From: Streptomyces sp. SBT349 | GTDB lineage: Bacteria; Actinomycetota; Actinomycetes; Streptomycetales; Streptomycetaceae | Reading direction: 5' to 3' | Length of the DNA stretch: 44,464 bases | Assembly (NCBI RefSeq): GCF_001083795.1 | Contig: NZ_LAVK01000018.1 | Location: forward strand, 1 to 44,464 | The notes under the pieces: model-generated | Seen by the model: only the letters and a program-made list of their open reading frames with translations | What the model was told of the DNA's origin: nothing | Database searches by the model: none | Shown here: piece after piece, positions 1-8,872 of the stretch | How the letters are laid out: every line of letters begins with the position of its first letter | Numbering within the stretch: the stretch's first letter is position 1 | Translations under genes and position numbers: made by a program

Positions 1-2001
1 GGTGTGGGGGGTGTGGGGGGTGAGTGCCGCCACGCCGTGGCGGTCGAGCGTGAGCTCGGCCGGGTGGGTGTGGCCGGTGAGGGTGTCCGTGTGCGGGGAG
101 GGCAGGCGGACGGTGACCGGTGCACGTGTGTGGTTGAGCAGGAAGAGCAGCGTGCCGCGCCTGACCGCCTCGACCCCGGCGGGCAGGCCGGGCAGCGCGG
201 GCACCACTCCCGCTTCCTCGGCGGCGCCCGCGAGCAGCGCGGCGAGCGCGGCCGGTTCGGGCAGCGTCGAGACGTACCAGGCGGTGCCGCGGCCGTAGGT
301 GTGGCGGGTGATCGCGGGGCGGCCCGACAGCTCGCCCTCGGCGTAGGTGGCCACGGTCCGGGCCCCCGCGGGCTCCAGGTCTTCGCTCCAGATCCGGCCC
401 GCGGTGCCGTCGCTCATCGCGACGGTGGCGCCCGGCGCCAGGGGCCACCACTCGTGGACGGTCTCCAGGCCGAGCACGCGGCGCAGCCTGGCGTCCGTGC
501 CGCCCTCGCGGACGCGGTCGTCGGCGTCGGCGACGCCGGTGAAGAAGCCGCAGACCAGGGTGCCGCCGCCGCGCACGTAGGCGGCGATGCCGTCCAGGGC
601 GGCGTCGGTGAGCAGGTAGAGCTGCGGGATGACGACCATCCGGTAGCCGGTGAGGCGGGCCTCGGGGTGGGCGAGGTCGCAGGTGAGGTTCCGCTGCCAC
701 AGGGCGTGGTGCCAGGCGGCCAGCAGCTCGGGGTACCGCGCCTCGGCGGAGGGGCGGCCCGGCTGGTCGGCGGCCCACCAGGCGGGCCAGTCGTGGAGGA
801 CGGCGATGCCGGCGGCGACCTGGGTGCCGTGCGCCGGGGCGAGGCGGGCGAGTTCGGCGCCGAGGTCGCGTATCTCGCGGAAGGAGCGGGAGTGTTCGCC
901 CGCGTGCGGGAGCATCGCGGAGTGGAACTTCTCGCTGCCCTGGCGGGAGGCGCGCCACTGGAAGAAGCAGATGGCGTCGGCGCCCCGGGCCACCGCCTGG
1001 AGGGACCACAGGCGCATCGTGCCGGCGGGCTTGGGCTGGTTGACCGGGCGCCAGTTGACGGCGGAGGCCGCCTGTTCCATCAGCGCCCAGGGGCCGCCCG
1101 CCTGGGAACGGGTGAGGTCGTGGACGAGGGCGCCGTGCGCGGGCCCCGCGGGGTCGTCGTGGGCGGCGGCCGGGTCGGGGTAGACGTCGACCGACACGAC
1201 GTCCTCCTCGGCGGCCCAGCGCCAGCCGTCCTGCCCGGCGAACAGGGGCATGAAGTTGGTCGTGACCGGGACGCCGGGGCTGTGGGCGGCGACGATGTCC
1301 CGTTCCGCCGTGAAGCATTCGAGGAGCGCGTCGCTGGTGAAGCGGCGGAAGTCCAGCACCTGGGCCGGGTTGACGAGGTAGGGGGCGCGGCGGGGCGGGA
1401 GGATCTCGTTCCAGTCCCCGTAGCGCTGGCTCCAGAACGCCGTCCCCCAGTCGGTGTTGAGCGCCTGGAGCGTCCCGTGGCGGGCGCGCAGCCAGGCGCG
1501 GAAGTGGGCGGCCGTCGTGTCGCACCAGCAGGCGGTGCCGTACTCGTTGTTGATGTGCCACAGCCGCAGCGCGGGGTGGGCGCCGTAGCGGCGGGCCAGG
1601 TCCTCGGTGATGCGGGCGGCGTGCTCGCGGTACACGGGTGAGGAGGCGCAGAACTGGTTGCGCGAGCCGTACCACAGGACGGTGCCGCTCTCGTCGCGCG
1701 GCAGGGTCTCGGGGTGCAGGGCTCCGAGCCAGGGCGGCGGCGCGGCGGTGGGGGTGGCCAGGCAGACGCCGATGCCGGCGCCGTGGAGCAGGTCGAGGAC
1801 GCGGTCGAGCCAGCCGGTGTTCCTCGCGCCGGGCCGCGGCTCGATGGCGGCCCAGGAGAAGACGCCGACGGTGGCGAGGGTGACACCCGCCTCGCGCATC
1901 AGCCGGATGTCCTCCTGCCAGACGGACTCGGGCCACTGCTCCGGGTTGTAGTCGCCGCCGAAGAGCAGCCGTCCCCGGGTGGCGTCGTGCAGTCCGACCA
2001 C
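1..2001 (-). CDS. GH42 beta-galactosidase (C-terminus cut by window edge)
   Basis: Hydrolyses terminal beta-D-galactosides; no signal peptide is seen, so it is probably cytosolic and acts on imported oligosaccharides. The visible 667 codons begin GGDYNPEQWPESVW, typical of GH42. The predicted acid/base is Glu153 in NNEYGTACW and the nucleophile is Glu309 in ALMEQAASAVNW. The C-terminal trimerisation and beta-sandwich domains follow. Members are usually 650-690 residues, so only a few residues are missing. The GTG start at 2001 is preceded by GAGAGGAG. It is the last visible gene of a minus-strand operon with binding protein and permeases upstream, 50 bp after the second permease, which points to import and intracellular cleavage of a galactoside. 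The family call is firm; the natural substrate (galactan, galacto-oligosaccharide or other) is inference. Confidence 0.93.
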   Translation of the reverse strand, partial: MVGLHDATRGRLLFGGDYNPEQWPESVWQEDIRLMREAGVTLATVGVFSWAAIEPRPGARNTGWLDRVLDLLHGAGIGVCLATPTAAPPPWLGALHPETLPRDESGTVLWYGSRNQFCASSPVYREHAARITEDLARRYGAHPALRLWHINNEYGTACWCDTTAAHFRAWLRARHGTLQALNTDWGTAFWSQRYGDWNEILPPRRAPYLVNPAQVLDFRRFTSDALLECFTAERDIVAAHSPGVPVTTNFMPLFAGQDGWRWAAEEDVVSVDVYPDPAAAHDDPAGPAHGALVHDLTRSQAGGPWALMEQAASAVNWRPVNQPKPAGTMRLWSLQAVARGADAICFFQWRASRQGSEKFHSAMLPHAGEHSRSFREIRDLGAELARLAPAHGTQVAAGIAVLHDWPAWWAADQPGRPSAEARYPELLAAWHHALWQRNLTCDLAHPEARLTGYRMVVIPQLYLLTDAALDGIAAYVRGGGTLVCGFFTGVADADDRVREGGTDARLRRVLGLETVHEWWPLAPGATVAMSDGTAGRIWSEDLEPAGARTVATYAEGELSGRPAITRHTYGRGTAWYVSTLPEPAALAALLAGAAEEAGVVPALPGLPAGVEAVRRGTLLFLLNHTRAPVTVRLPSPHTDTLTGHTHPAELTLDRHGVAALTPHTPHT

Positions 2002-2051
2002 GGTGTTCTCCTCTCGTCCCCCGCCGGTGCGTCCCCCCGCCGGTGCGGCCG

Positions 2052-2990
2052 TCATCCCTTGACGGCGCCGATGAGCATGCCCTTCTTGAAGTGCCGCTGG
2101 ACGAACGGCGAGAGAACGGCGACGGGGAGCAGCGCCAGGACCATGACGGCGGTCTGCACGGCGATGCTCGGGATCTGGCCGGTGCCGATGATCTGCGCCA
2201 TCCCGGCGGGGCGCTGGTTGCCGATGACGATCTGCTGGAGGACGTTCTGGAGGGGCAGCTTCTCCTGGTCGGTGATGTAGATGAATCCGGCGAACCAGTT
2301 GCCCCAGTAGGCGACGGCGTAGAAGAGGGAGATCACGGCGAGCACCGCGCGGGAGAGGGGCAGGACCAGCTGCCACAGGATGCGGAACTCGCCGGCGCCG
2401 TCGATGCGGGCGCTGTCGATGATCTCCTGGCCGACGTTCATGAAGAACGCCCGGAGCACCAGGATGTTGAAGACGTTGACCGCCATGGGCAGGATCAGCG
2501 CGGCATAGGTGTTCATCAGCCCCAGGCTCTGGATCAGCAGGTAGGTGGGGATGATGCCGGCGCCGCCGAAGAACATGGTGGCCAGCAGGGTGAACAGGAG
2601 CGGCCGGTGCCACAGCGAGCCGAGGCGGGAGAGGCCGTAGGCGGCGAGCACGGAGACCGCCATGCTGAACGCGGTGCCCACGACGGTGATGCCGATGGAG
2701 ACCACCATGGCGCGGGAGACCGCGCCGCCGCTGAGCAGTTCGCGGTAGGCGGCGAAGGTGATGCCGTCGGGCCAGACGACGAGGCCGCCGGTCTCGGCGA
2801 TGGTCCGCGCGTCGGAGACGCTGGTGACGACGACGATCCACAGCGGGAAGAGGATGGCCAGCACGGCGATGCCCAGGATGGCGCCCTTGGCCGTGAGACC
2901 CGTGCGGGTCGGGGGCTCCTCCCAGGCCGGGCGCCGGCGCCGCCCCGCGTCCCTGTCCGCCTCGGCCGGGACGGAGACATCCGTACTCAT
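2052..2990 (-). CDS. carbohydrate ABC transporter permease, LplC/MalG type
   Basis: Second membrane subunit of a sugar importer (312 residues). It has about six transmembrane stretches, starting with one at AILGIAVLAILFPLWIVVV. The cytoplasmic EAA loop that docks the ATPase reads EIIDSARIDGAGEFRILW, followed by LPLSRAVLAV. The C-terminus HFKKGMLIGAVKG is typical of LplC-like permeases (usual length about 290-310). The ATG at 2990 has GGGAGAGG upstream and gives MSTDVS; an in-frame codon 36 bases further upstream is less likely. It sits between the LplB-type permease and the GH42 gene in one operon. The family is sure. The substrate is not readable from a permease, and the neighbouring galactosidase is the only clue. 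Confidence 0.93.
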   Translation of the reverse strand: MSTDVSVPAEADRDAGRRRRPAWEEPPTRTGLTAKGAILGIAVLAILFPLWIVVVTSVSDARTIAETGGLVVWPDGITFAAYRELLSGGAVSRAMVVSIGITVVGTAFSMAVSVLAAYGLSRLGSLWHRPLLFTLLATMFFGGAGIIPTYLLIQSLGLMNTYAALILPMAVNVFNILVLRAFFMNVGQEIIDSARIDGAGEFRILWQLVLPLSRAVLAVISLFYAVAYWGNWFAGFIYITDQEKLPLQNVLQQIVIGNQRPAGMAQIIGTGQIPSIAVQTAVMVLALLPVAVLSPFVQRHFKKGMLIGAVKG

Positions 2991-3069
2991 CGCTGCCCTC
3001 TCCCTTCTCGTCCCGCGCACCGCCACGTCCGGTGGGCGCCCTCGCCCACCCGTCCGCCCTTCGCTTCGC

Positions 3070-4050
3070 TCATCTCCGCGCGTACACCCCCTGTTCGCCC
3101 ATCGTGTGGGCGACTCGGTTGGCGGTCAGGACCAGCAGGAGACTGAAGACGCCCTTGACGATCCCGATGGCCGCGGCGTAGCTGAAGTCGCCGCCCTCGA
3201 TCCCGTTGTGCCAGACATAGGTGTCGAGGACCTCGGACGTGCCGGGGCCCACGGCCGTGCGCTGGATGAGGAACTGCTCGCCGCCGACCGTCAGCATGGC
3301 GCCGACCTGGAGGACCAGCAGCAGGGCGATGACGGGGCGCAGGGCGGGGAGCGTGACATGCCACATGCGCCGCCAGCGGCCCGCGCCGTCGACCGCGGCC
3401 GACTCGTAGAGCTCCTGGTTGACGGTGGACAGGGCGGCGAGGAAGACGATGATGCCCCAGCCCGCGTCCTTCCACATGACCTGCGCGGTGATGAGCCACT
3501 TGAAGAAGCCGGGGTCGGTCATCAGGTCGAAGCTCTCGGCCCAGCCCCAGTCGCGCAGCAGCTGGGCGACCAGCCCCGCGCCGCCGAACATCTGCTGGAA
3601 GACGGTGATGACCAGCACCCAGGAGAAGAAGTGCGGCAGGTAGAGCACCGCCTGCGTCCACGCCCTGACCTTGCTGTGCAGCACGCTGTTGATGAGCAGG
3701 GCGAGCGCGATCGGGACCGGGAAGTAGAAGAGCAGCTGGAGCGAGGAGAACAGCAGCGTGTTCCGCGCCGCGTTCCAGAAGTCCCTGTCGTCCAGCATCC
3801 GCTGGAAGTTCTCCAGGCCGGTCCACGCGCTGTTGGCCATGGAGTCGAGGAAGCCGTCGCCCGCGTAGGGGCTGTAGAACTGGAACGCGATGACGTTGCC
3901 CGCGATGGGGATGTAGGCGAAGACCATCAGCAGGGCGACGGCCGGCAGGGTCATCAGGATCAGGACGCCGTCGCGGCGGAGCCGGTGGCGGAAGGGGACG
4001 GAGGCGTCCCCCGGGGCGCGCCCCCGCCGCGGGGCCGTGCTCGGGGACAC
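3070..4050 (-). CDS. carbohydrate ABC transporter permease, LplB type
   Basis: First membrane subunit of the sugar importer (326 residues). An N-terminal cytoplasmic arm rich in Arg and Pro is followed by six predicted membrane helices, the first at VLILMTLPAVALLMVFAYIP. The EAA loop reads ELYESAAVDGAGRWRRMWHV. The ending GEQGVYAR is common in LplB relatives. The GTG at 4050 starts two bases after the stop of the binding-protein gene, with GAGGAAGG as ribosome site, so translation is probably coupled. This family pairs with LipO/LplA lipoproteins and usually borrows a MsiK-like ATPase encoded elsewhere. No ATPase gene is seen in this operon. Confidence 0.93.
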   Translation of the reverse strand: MSPSTAPRRGRAPGDASVPFRHRLRRDGVLILMTLPAVALLMVFAYIPIAGNVIAFQFYSPYAGDGFLDSMANSAWTGLENFQRMLDDRDFWNAARNTLLFSSLQLLFYFPVPIALALLINSVLHSKVRAWTQAVLYLPHFFSWVLVITVFQQMFGGAGLVAQLLRDWGWAESFDLMTDPGFFKWLITAQVMWKDAGWGIIVFLAALSTVNQELYESAAVDGAGRWRRMWHVTLPALRPVIALLLVLQVGAMLTVGGEQFLIQRTAVGPGTSEVLDTYVWHNGIEGGDFSYAAAIGIVKGVFSLLLVLTANRVAHTMGEQGVYARR

Positions 4051-4052
4051 GC

Positions 4053-5723
4053 TCAGGCGCCTTCCTCGTCGAGCAACCCCTGGTAGAAGTCGCGCAGTTC
4101 GTCGCCGCCGTTGCGCCGCCACTCGGCCACGGCGTTCTGCATGTCGCGGATCGACTGGCGTCCGCGGACCACGTCGTCCTCCAGGTCCTCGAAGCCGTCG
4201 TTGATGTTGGTGAGGCGGACGGGCTCCTGGATCTGGCGGCCGTGGAAGAGGCCCTCCTGGACATAGGGCATCTGCCGCGCCTGCCAGCCGGTCCAGTCCT
4301 CGACGACCCGCGGGGTGTCGGGGTGGGCGACCACGTGCCCGGCGGTGGCGATGAACGGGTAGGTCTCGGGGACCACTTCCTCCTCGCCCTGGGGCGTGCG
4401 CACCGGCAGGCCGTCCTCGACCGTGTAGTGGGTGCCCTCGACGCCGTAGGCGCGCAGGCGCTGTTCGCGGGTGCCGTAGGGGGCGGCGGTGAAGTTGGCG
4501 ATCTCCAGGGCCTCGCGGATGCGGTCCTCGGAGAGGTTCTTGTTGACGAACGTCCAGATCCCCGAGCCGTTGCCCGCGTAGAGGACGGGGTCGTTGCCGC
4601 CGGCTCCGAAGTAGTCGAACGCGTTCATATGGAAGTCCGGGTTGGAGGTGCGCTGTTCGACGGTGGTGTTGTGCCAGGCGCCGTCGCCGGTGTTCCAGAT
4701 CAGCGACTCGCCCGCCGTGAAGCGCTGGGCCGCGTCGCCCGAGACGGCGACCGCGTCGGGGTGGACGACCTCGGCCCCGTAGAGCGTGCGGGTCCACTCC
4801 AGGGCTTCGAGGTAGGCGTCGGTCTCGTAGCGGTTGACCAGCGTGTCGCCGTCGCCGCGCATCCAGTACCGGGGCTTCTCGGGCAGGACGCCGAAGATGA
4901 CGAACGCGGACCACTTCATGTCCTCGCAGGCCCAGACCCGGTTGCGGGCGGAGGTGATGTCCCGGCAGAAGGCGAGGAAGTCCTCGGGCGTGGTGGGGGC
5001 CTCCCAGCCGTTGGCCTCGAAGACGTCCTGGCGGTAGTAGGGGACGACGCCGCCGATGGTGGCCGCCGGCATGGGCAGGCCGCGCAGCGCCCCGCCGAAG
5101 ACCGACGCCTCCCAGGCGGCGGTGGGGATGGCGGCCAGATTCGGGTAGTCGAGCACGGCGTCGCCGGAGAGGAACGGTCCCAGGTCCGCGAACCGGCTGC
5201 TGACGGCCTGCGGTATCTGCCCGGTCAGCTCCCAGCCGGGCACGCACACCAGGTCGGGGATGTCGCTGCCGGCCAGCACGGCACCGAGCTTCTCGCCGTA
5301 GGTGTTGCCGTCCTGCGTCTGCCAGTCGAGCCTGACGCCGATGGCCTCGTCCATGGCCGTCCAGAACGCGTTGCCCGCGCCCGGCGGCGTGCCCCACAGC
5401 GGCGTCATCGCGGAGAACTCACCGCCGGCGCCGCGGGGTTCGGGCACGGAGACGCCGAGGTCGCCGCTGGGGATGTAGCTGGTGTAGCCGGGGCTGACGC
5501 CGTCCCCGCCGGGGATGTCGGGCTCGACGGCGACGTCGGATGCCCGGAACGTGGGGAGCAGGTCCCGCAGTTGGTCGTCGGACGCCCTGCCCTCCGAGCC
5601 ACCGCCGCCTCCGTCCCCACCGCAGGCGGCCAGCAGGGGAACCCCTCCGGTGACCGCCGCCGCGACCGCCGCGGATGAGGCGAGGAAGCGTCTGCGGCTC
5701 GGTGCGGGGCGTGCGTTCGGCAT
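4053..5723 (-). CDS. extracellular sugar-binding lipoprotein of ABC importer (LplA/LipO-like)
   Basis: Binds the oligosaccharide outside the membrane and delivers it to the two permeases (556 residues). The N-terminus has a twin-arginine motif SRRRFLASS at residues 9-17, a hydrophobic stretch and a lipobox LLAAC with lipidated Cys34, so it is probably Tat-exported and anchored as a lipoprotein. A Gly/Ser-rich linker follows. The rest is a large cluster-D type binding protein; this length (about 550) is usual for LplA-like proteins, which tend to bind longer glycans. First gene of the operon. The ATG at 5723 has GAAGGG upstream. Expression is probably set by the palindrome at 5774-5789. Ligand unknown. 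Confidence 0.92.
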   Translation of the reverse strand: MPNARPAPSRRRFLASSAAVAAAVTGGVPLLAACGGDGGGGGSEGRASDDQLRDLLPTFRASDVAVEPDIPGGDGVSPGYTSYIPSGDLGVSVPEPRGAGGEFSAMTPLWGTPPGAGNAFWTAMDEAIGVRLDWQTQDGNTYGEKLGAVLAGSDIPDLVCVPGWELTGQIPQAVSSRFADLGPFLSGDAVLDYPNLAAIPTAAWEASVFGGALRGLPMPAATIGGVVPYYRQDVFEANGWEAPTTPEDFLAFCRDITSARNRVWACEDMKWSAFVIFGVLPEKPRYWMRGDGDTLVNRYETDAYLEALEWTRTLYGAEVVHPDAVAVSGDAAQRFTAGESLIWNTGDGAWHNTTVEQRTSNPDFHMNAFDYFGAGGNDPVLYAGNGSGIWTFVNKNLSEDRIREALEIANFTAAPYGTREQRLRAYGVEGTHYTVEDGLPVRTPQGEEEVVPETYPFIATAGHVVAHPDTPRVVEDWTGWQARQMPYVQEGLFHGRQIQEPVRLTNINDGFEDLEDDVVRGRQSIRDMQNAVAEWRRNGGDELRDFYQGLLDEEGA

Positions 5724-5773
5724 GACGGCAACCCTTCGTGACGTCGCGACAGCGCGGGACCCGTCGTCCGAGG

Positions 5774-5789
5774 ATCGAAGCGCTTCGAT
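5774..5789. promoter_or_regulatory. LacI-family operator-like palindrome upstream of the transporter operon
   Basis: Perfect 16-base palindrome ATCGAAGCGCTTCGAT, about 50 bases upstream of the binding-protein start. The central GAAGCGCTTC is typical of operators of LacI-family sugar repressors. The same core recurs at 5952-5967. No LacI gene is visible here; it may lie beyond the left edge. Confidence 0.75.
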
Positions 5790-5846
5790 GTTGGGCTGAG
5801 GCTAAGACCCGTCAGCGGGCCGCACAAGCCCTGCTCCCGAGAAAAA

Positions 5847-5860
5847 TGGGCGCGCTCCCA
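5847..5860. promoter_or_regulatory. CebR-like operator candidate
   Basis: TGGGCGCGCTCCCA differs at one base from the CebR consensus TGGGAGCGCTCCCA of the Streptomyces cellobiose repressor. It lies midway between the divergent sugar operon and the GH3 gene, so a cellobiose-type signal might also act here. A single near-consensus site is weak evidence. Confidence 0.5.
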
Positions 5861-5951
5861 TCGCCCTTCTGTCCGGGGTTTCCCGGAGATCGACGGGGAG
5901 CGTGAGCCGTGGATGCCCGGCGTCTTGACAGGCGAGGCGGCGGAATCCAGC

Positions 5952-5967
5952 ATCGAAGCGCTTCGAA
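5952..5967. promoter_or_regulatory. LacI-family operator-like palindrome upstream of the GH3 gene
   Basis: ATCGAAGCGCTTCGAA contains the 14-base palindrome TCGAAGCGCTTCGA, the same core as at 5774-5789. The two are 178 bases apart centre to centre. It ends 23 bases before the chosen GH3 start at 5991, which argues that translation starts after it and not at the ATG at 5913. Confidence 0.72.
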
Positions 5968-5990
5968 AACCGACGACTCCGGGACCGCAT

Positions 5991-8846
5991 GTGACCGCAG
6001 AACCGCTGCCCTTCCGCGACCCCCGGCTGAGCGTCGAGGAACGCGTCGCCGACCTGCTGGGCCGGTTGACGCCCGCCGAACGCCTCGCGATGCTCCACCA
6101 GTTCGCCCCCGCCGTCGAGCGCCTGGGCCTCCCGCCGTTCCGCACCGGGCAGGAGGCGCTGCACGGGGTGGCCTGGATGGGACCGGCCACCGTCTTCCCG
6201 CAGGCGGTGGGGCTCGGCGCGACCTGGAACGACGACCTCGTGCGCCGCGTCGGCGAGGCGGTGGGCCGCGAGGTGCGCGCGATGCGGGCCGCGGACCCGC
6301 GGGTGGGCCTCAACGTGTGGTCCCCCACCGTCAATCTCCTGCGCCACCCGCTGTGGGGCAGGAACGAGGAGGGCTACGCCGAGGACCCGCGGCTGACCGC
6401 CGCCCTCGCCACCGCCTACACCCGCGGCCTGCGCGGCGACCGCCCCGGGCGCTGGCGCACCGCCCCGGTGCTGAAGCACTGGCTGGCGCACAACCACGAG
6501 CGCGACCGCGACACCGCCTCCACCTCGGTGCGCCCCCGGGTGCTGCACGAGTACGAGCTGCCCGCCTTCCGCGGCCCGGTCCGCGCCGGGGCCGTCGCGG
6601 GCGTGATGCCCGCCTACAACCTGGTCAACGGCCGCCCGAACCACCTCTCCCCGCTGATCGCCACCGAGCTGCGCACCTGGACCGGCCTGCCGCTGGTGGT
6701 CTGCTCCGACGCCTACGCGCCCGGCAACATCGCGGGCTCGCAGGGCTATCTGCCCAGCCACGAGGCGGGTCTGGCCGCCGCGCTGACGGCCGGGGTGGAC
6801 AGCTTCACCGACCACGGCGAGGACTCCGCCCCGACCGTGGCGCGCCTGACCGCGGCGCTGGAGAAGGGCCTGATCACCCAGGACCGGATCGACGCCGCGG
6901 CCGCGCGCCTGCTGGGCATGCGGGTGCGGCTGGGCGCGTTCGACCCGGGGCCCGACCCCTTCGACGCCGAGGCCGCCTTCGACACCGAGGAGCACCGGGA
7001 GCTGGCCTCGACCGCGGCCGAACAGGCCGTGGTCCTGCTGAAGAACGACGGGCTGCTGCCGCTGCGCCCCGGCACCCGGGTCGCCGTGGTGGGGCCGCTG
7101 GCCGACGAGGTGAAGCTCGACTGGTACAGCGGGGCGCTGCTGCGCCGCACCAGCCCGCTGGTCGGGCTGCTCGCCCACCCCGGCGTCGCCTCGGCCGCGT
7201 TCGCCGAGGGCGCCGACCGGGTGCGGCTGCGGACCGGACGCGGCTGGGTGACGGTGCCCGAGGCGGGGGCGGGGGCCGCGGCCCGGGACGGTGCGGCCGG
7301 CGCCTCGCTCGACCCGGCGCTGGTCGCCAGCCGGACGGACCTGCCGCCGCTCGCCGTCGGCCCCCTGGCGGGCGCCACCACGTTCACGCTCACCGACTGG
7401 GGCGACGGGGTGGTGACCCTGCGGGCGCCCGACGGGCGCTATCTGTCCGTCGCGGACGACGGCCTGGTGCGCGCGTCGGCCGACCGGCCCGGCGGCTGGG
7501 TGGTCCAGGAGACGTTCACGCTGGAACCGCACGGCGAGGGCCACCTCCTTCGGCATCGGGGCACCGGCAACCACGTCTCTGTCGCCGCCGAGGGGCTGAA
7601 GGTTGCCGGGACCGGCGACGTCTTCACCGTGGAGACCGTCGAGCGCGGCGAGGACGCGGTGCGGGCGGTGGCGCGCTCCGCCGACGTGGTCCTGGTGGTC
7701 GCGGGCAACGACCCGCACATCAACGGCCGCGAGACGGAGGACCGTTCGACGCTGGCGCTGCCACCGCGCCAGGACGCGCTGTGGCGGACCGCGCACGCCG
7801 CCAACGAACGGACCGTGCTGGCGCTGGTCTCGTCCTACCCCTATGCCGTGCCGGAGGCCGACGCCGCGCTGCCCGCGCTGCTGTGGACCGCGCACGGCGG
7901 GCAGGCGTCGGGCACGGCGCTGGCCCGGGTGCTGTGCGGGGACGTCTCGCCCGCCGGGCGGCTGCCGCAGACCTGGTACGCGGACGACGCGGAGCTGCCG
8001 GACCTGCTGGACTACGACCTGATCGGCTCGCGCGCCACCTACCTCTACCACGACGGCGCGCCGCTCTACCCGTTCGGCCACGGCCTGTCCTACACGGCCT
8101 TCGCCTATGGCGACCTCGCGGTGCGGCGGGCCGAGGGGGGCGAGCTGACCGCCGCGGTGACCGTGACCAACGCCGGGGGGAGCGCGGGCGACGAGGTGGT
8201 CCAGCTCTACGCCTCGGCGGTGGCGCCGAGCGTGCCCCGCCCCCACCGGTGGCTGATCGCCCACCGCCGGATCCACCTGGCGCCCGGCGCCTCGGAGCGG
8301 GTGACCTTCGCCGTCGACGCCGCGGAGGCGCTCGGCTTCTGGGATGTCGCGCACTCCCGCTGGGCGGTCGAGCCGGGCGCGTACACCCTCGGCGCGGGGG
8401 CGTCGAGCCGGGACATCAGGGTCACGGCCGGGCTGACCGTGGCCGGTGAGCCCCTGGCGCCGCGGCCGGTGGTCCGGGCCGGGCTCGCCGCCGCGGACTA
8501 CGACGAGAGCACCGGCACGGAACTGGTCGACACCACCCGGGAGTCGGGCGACGCCGTGGCGGCCGGGGCCGCCACCGTCGGCGAACTGCTCTTCCGCCGC
8601 TGTGACTTCGGAACGGGCCCGGCGCGGGTGCGGCTGCGCGCCGCCCGCGCCGAGCCGGGATCGGCCACGGTCGAGCTGCGCGTCCCCGGCACCGGCTGGC
8701 ACGCCACGCTGCGCGTGGAGTCCACCGGCGACCGGTACGCGTACACGACCGTGACCGCCGAGTCGCCGGACGCGCCGGAGGGGGTCCACGACCTCCGCCT
8801 GACGCTCACCGGCCCGGTCCGGGTGGACCGGCTGGATTTCCGCTGA
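5991..8846 (+). CDS. GH3 beta-glucosidase-like glycosidase with beta-trefoil insert and C-terminal CBM-like domain
   Basis: Exo-acting glycosidase of family GH3 (951 residues from GTG 5991). The N-terminal TIM barrel covers roughly residues 10-330, with the nucleophile Asp240 in VVCSDAYAPG. The alpha/beta second domain follows, with AVVLLKNDGLLPL and VAVVGPLADEV. Residues about 465-540 (TLRAPDGRYLSVADDG, LLRHRGTGNHVSVA) look like a fascin/actin-crosslinking beta-trefoil inserted in that domain. An FnIII-like domain lies at about 714-778, and a CBM6-like beta-sandwich at about 831-951 ends in VDRLDFR. No signal peptide is visible. The start is uncertain: no good ribosome site precedes 5991, and an upstream ATG at 5913 would include the operator. 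Divergent from the sugar operon and probably co-regulated with it. The beta-glucosidase label is by family; xylosidase or another specificity is possible. Confidence 0.9.
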   Translation: MTAEPLPFRDPRLSVEERVADLLGRLTPAERLAMLHQFAPAVERLGLPPFRTGQEALHGVAWMGPATVFPQAVGLGATWNDDLVRRVGEAVGREVRAMRAADPRVGLNVWSPTVNLLRHPLWGRNEEGYAEDPRLTAALATAYTRGLRGDRPGRWRTAPVLKHWLAHNHERDRDTASTSVRPRVLHEYELPAFRGPVRAGAVAGVMPAYNLVNGRPNHLSPLIATELRTWTGLPLVVCSDAYAPGNIAGSQGYLPSHEAGLAAALTAGVDSFTDHGEDSAPTVARLTAALEKGLITQDRIDAAAARLLGMRVRLGAFDPGPDPFDAEAAFDTEEHRELASTAAEQAVVLLKNDGLLPLRPGTRVAVVGPLADEVKLDWYSGALLRRTSPLVGLLAHPGVASAAFAEGADRVRLRTGRGWVTVPEAGAGAAARDGAAGASLDPALVASRTDLPPLAVGPLAGATTFTLTDWGDGVVTLRAPDGRYLSVADDGLVRASADRPGGWVVQETFTLEPHGEGHLLRHRGTGNHVSVAAEGLKVAGTGDVFTVETVERGEDAVRAVARSADVVLVVAGNDPHINGRETEDRSTLALPPRQDALWRTAHAANERTVLALVSSYPYAVPEADAALPALLWTAHGGQASGTALARVLCGDVSPAGRLPQTWYADDAELPDLLDYDLIGSRATYLYHDGAPLYPFGHGLSYTAFAYGDLAVRRAEGGELTAAVTVTNAGGSAGDEVVQLYASAVAPSVPRPHRWLIAHRRIHLAPGASERVTFAVDAAEALGFWDVAHSRWAVEPGAYTLGAGASSRDIRVTAGLTVAGEPLAPRPVVRAGLAAADYDESTGTELVDTTRESGDAVAAGAATVGELLFRRCDFGTGPARVRLRAARAEPGSATVELRVPGTGWHATLRVESTGDRYAYTTVTAESPDAPEGVHDLRLTLTGPVRVDRLDFR

Positions 8847-8872
8847 GGCGGGAACGGCTACACTCCGGCGCG

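Noticed and set aside
5802..8789. Very long open frame on the minus strand opposite the GH3 gene
   Set aside because: The translation is rich in Arg, Gly, Val and His with no family pattern; it is the usual antisense shadow of GC-rich coding DNA, and the plus strand has clear GH3 motifs.
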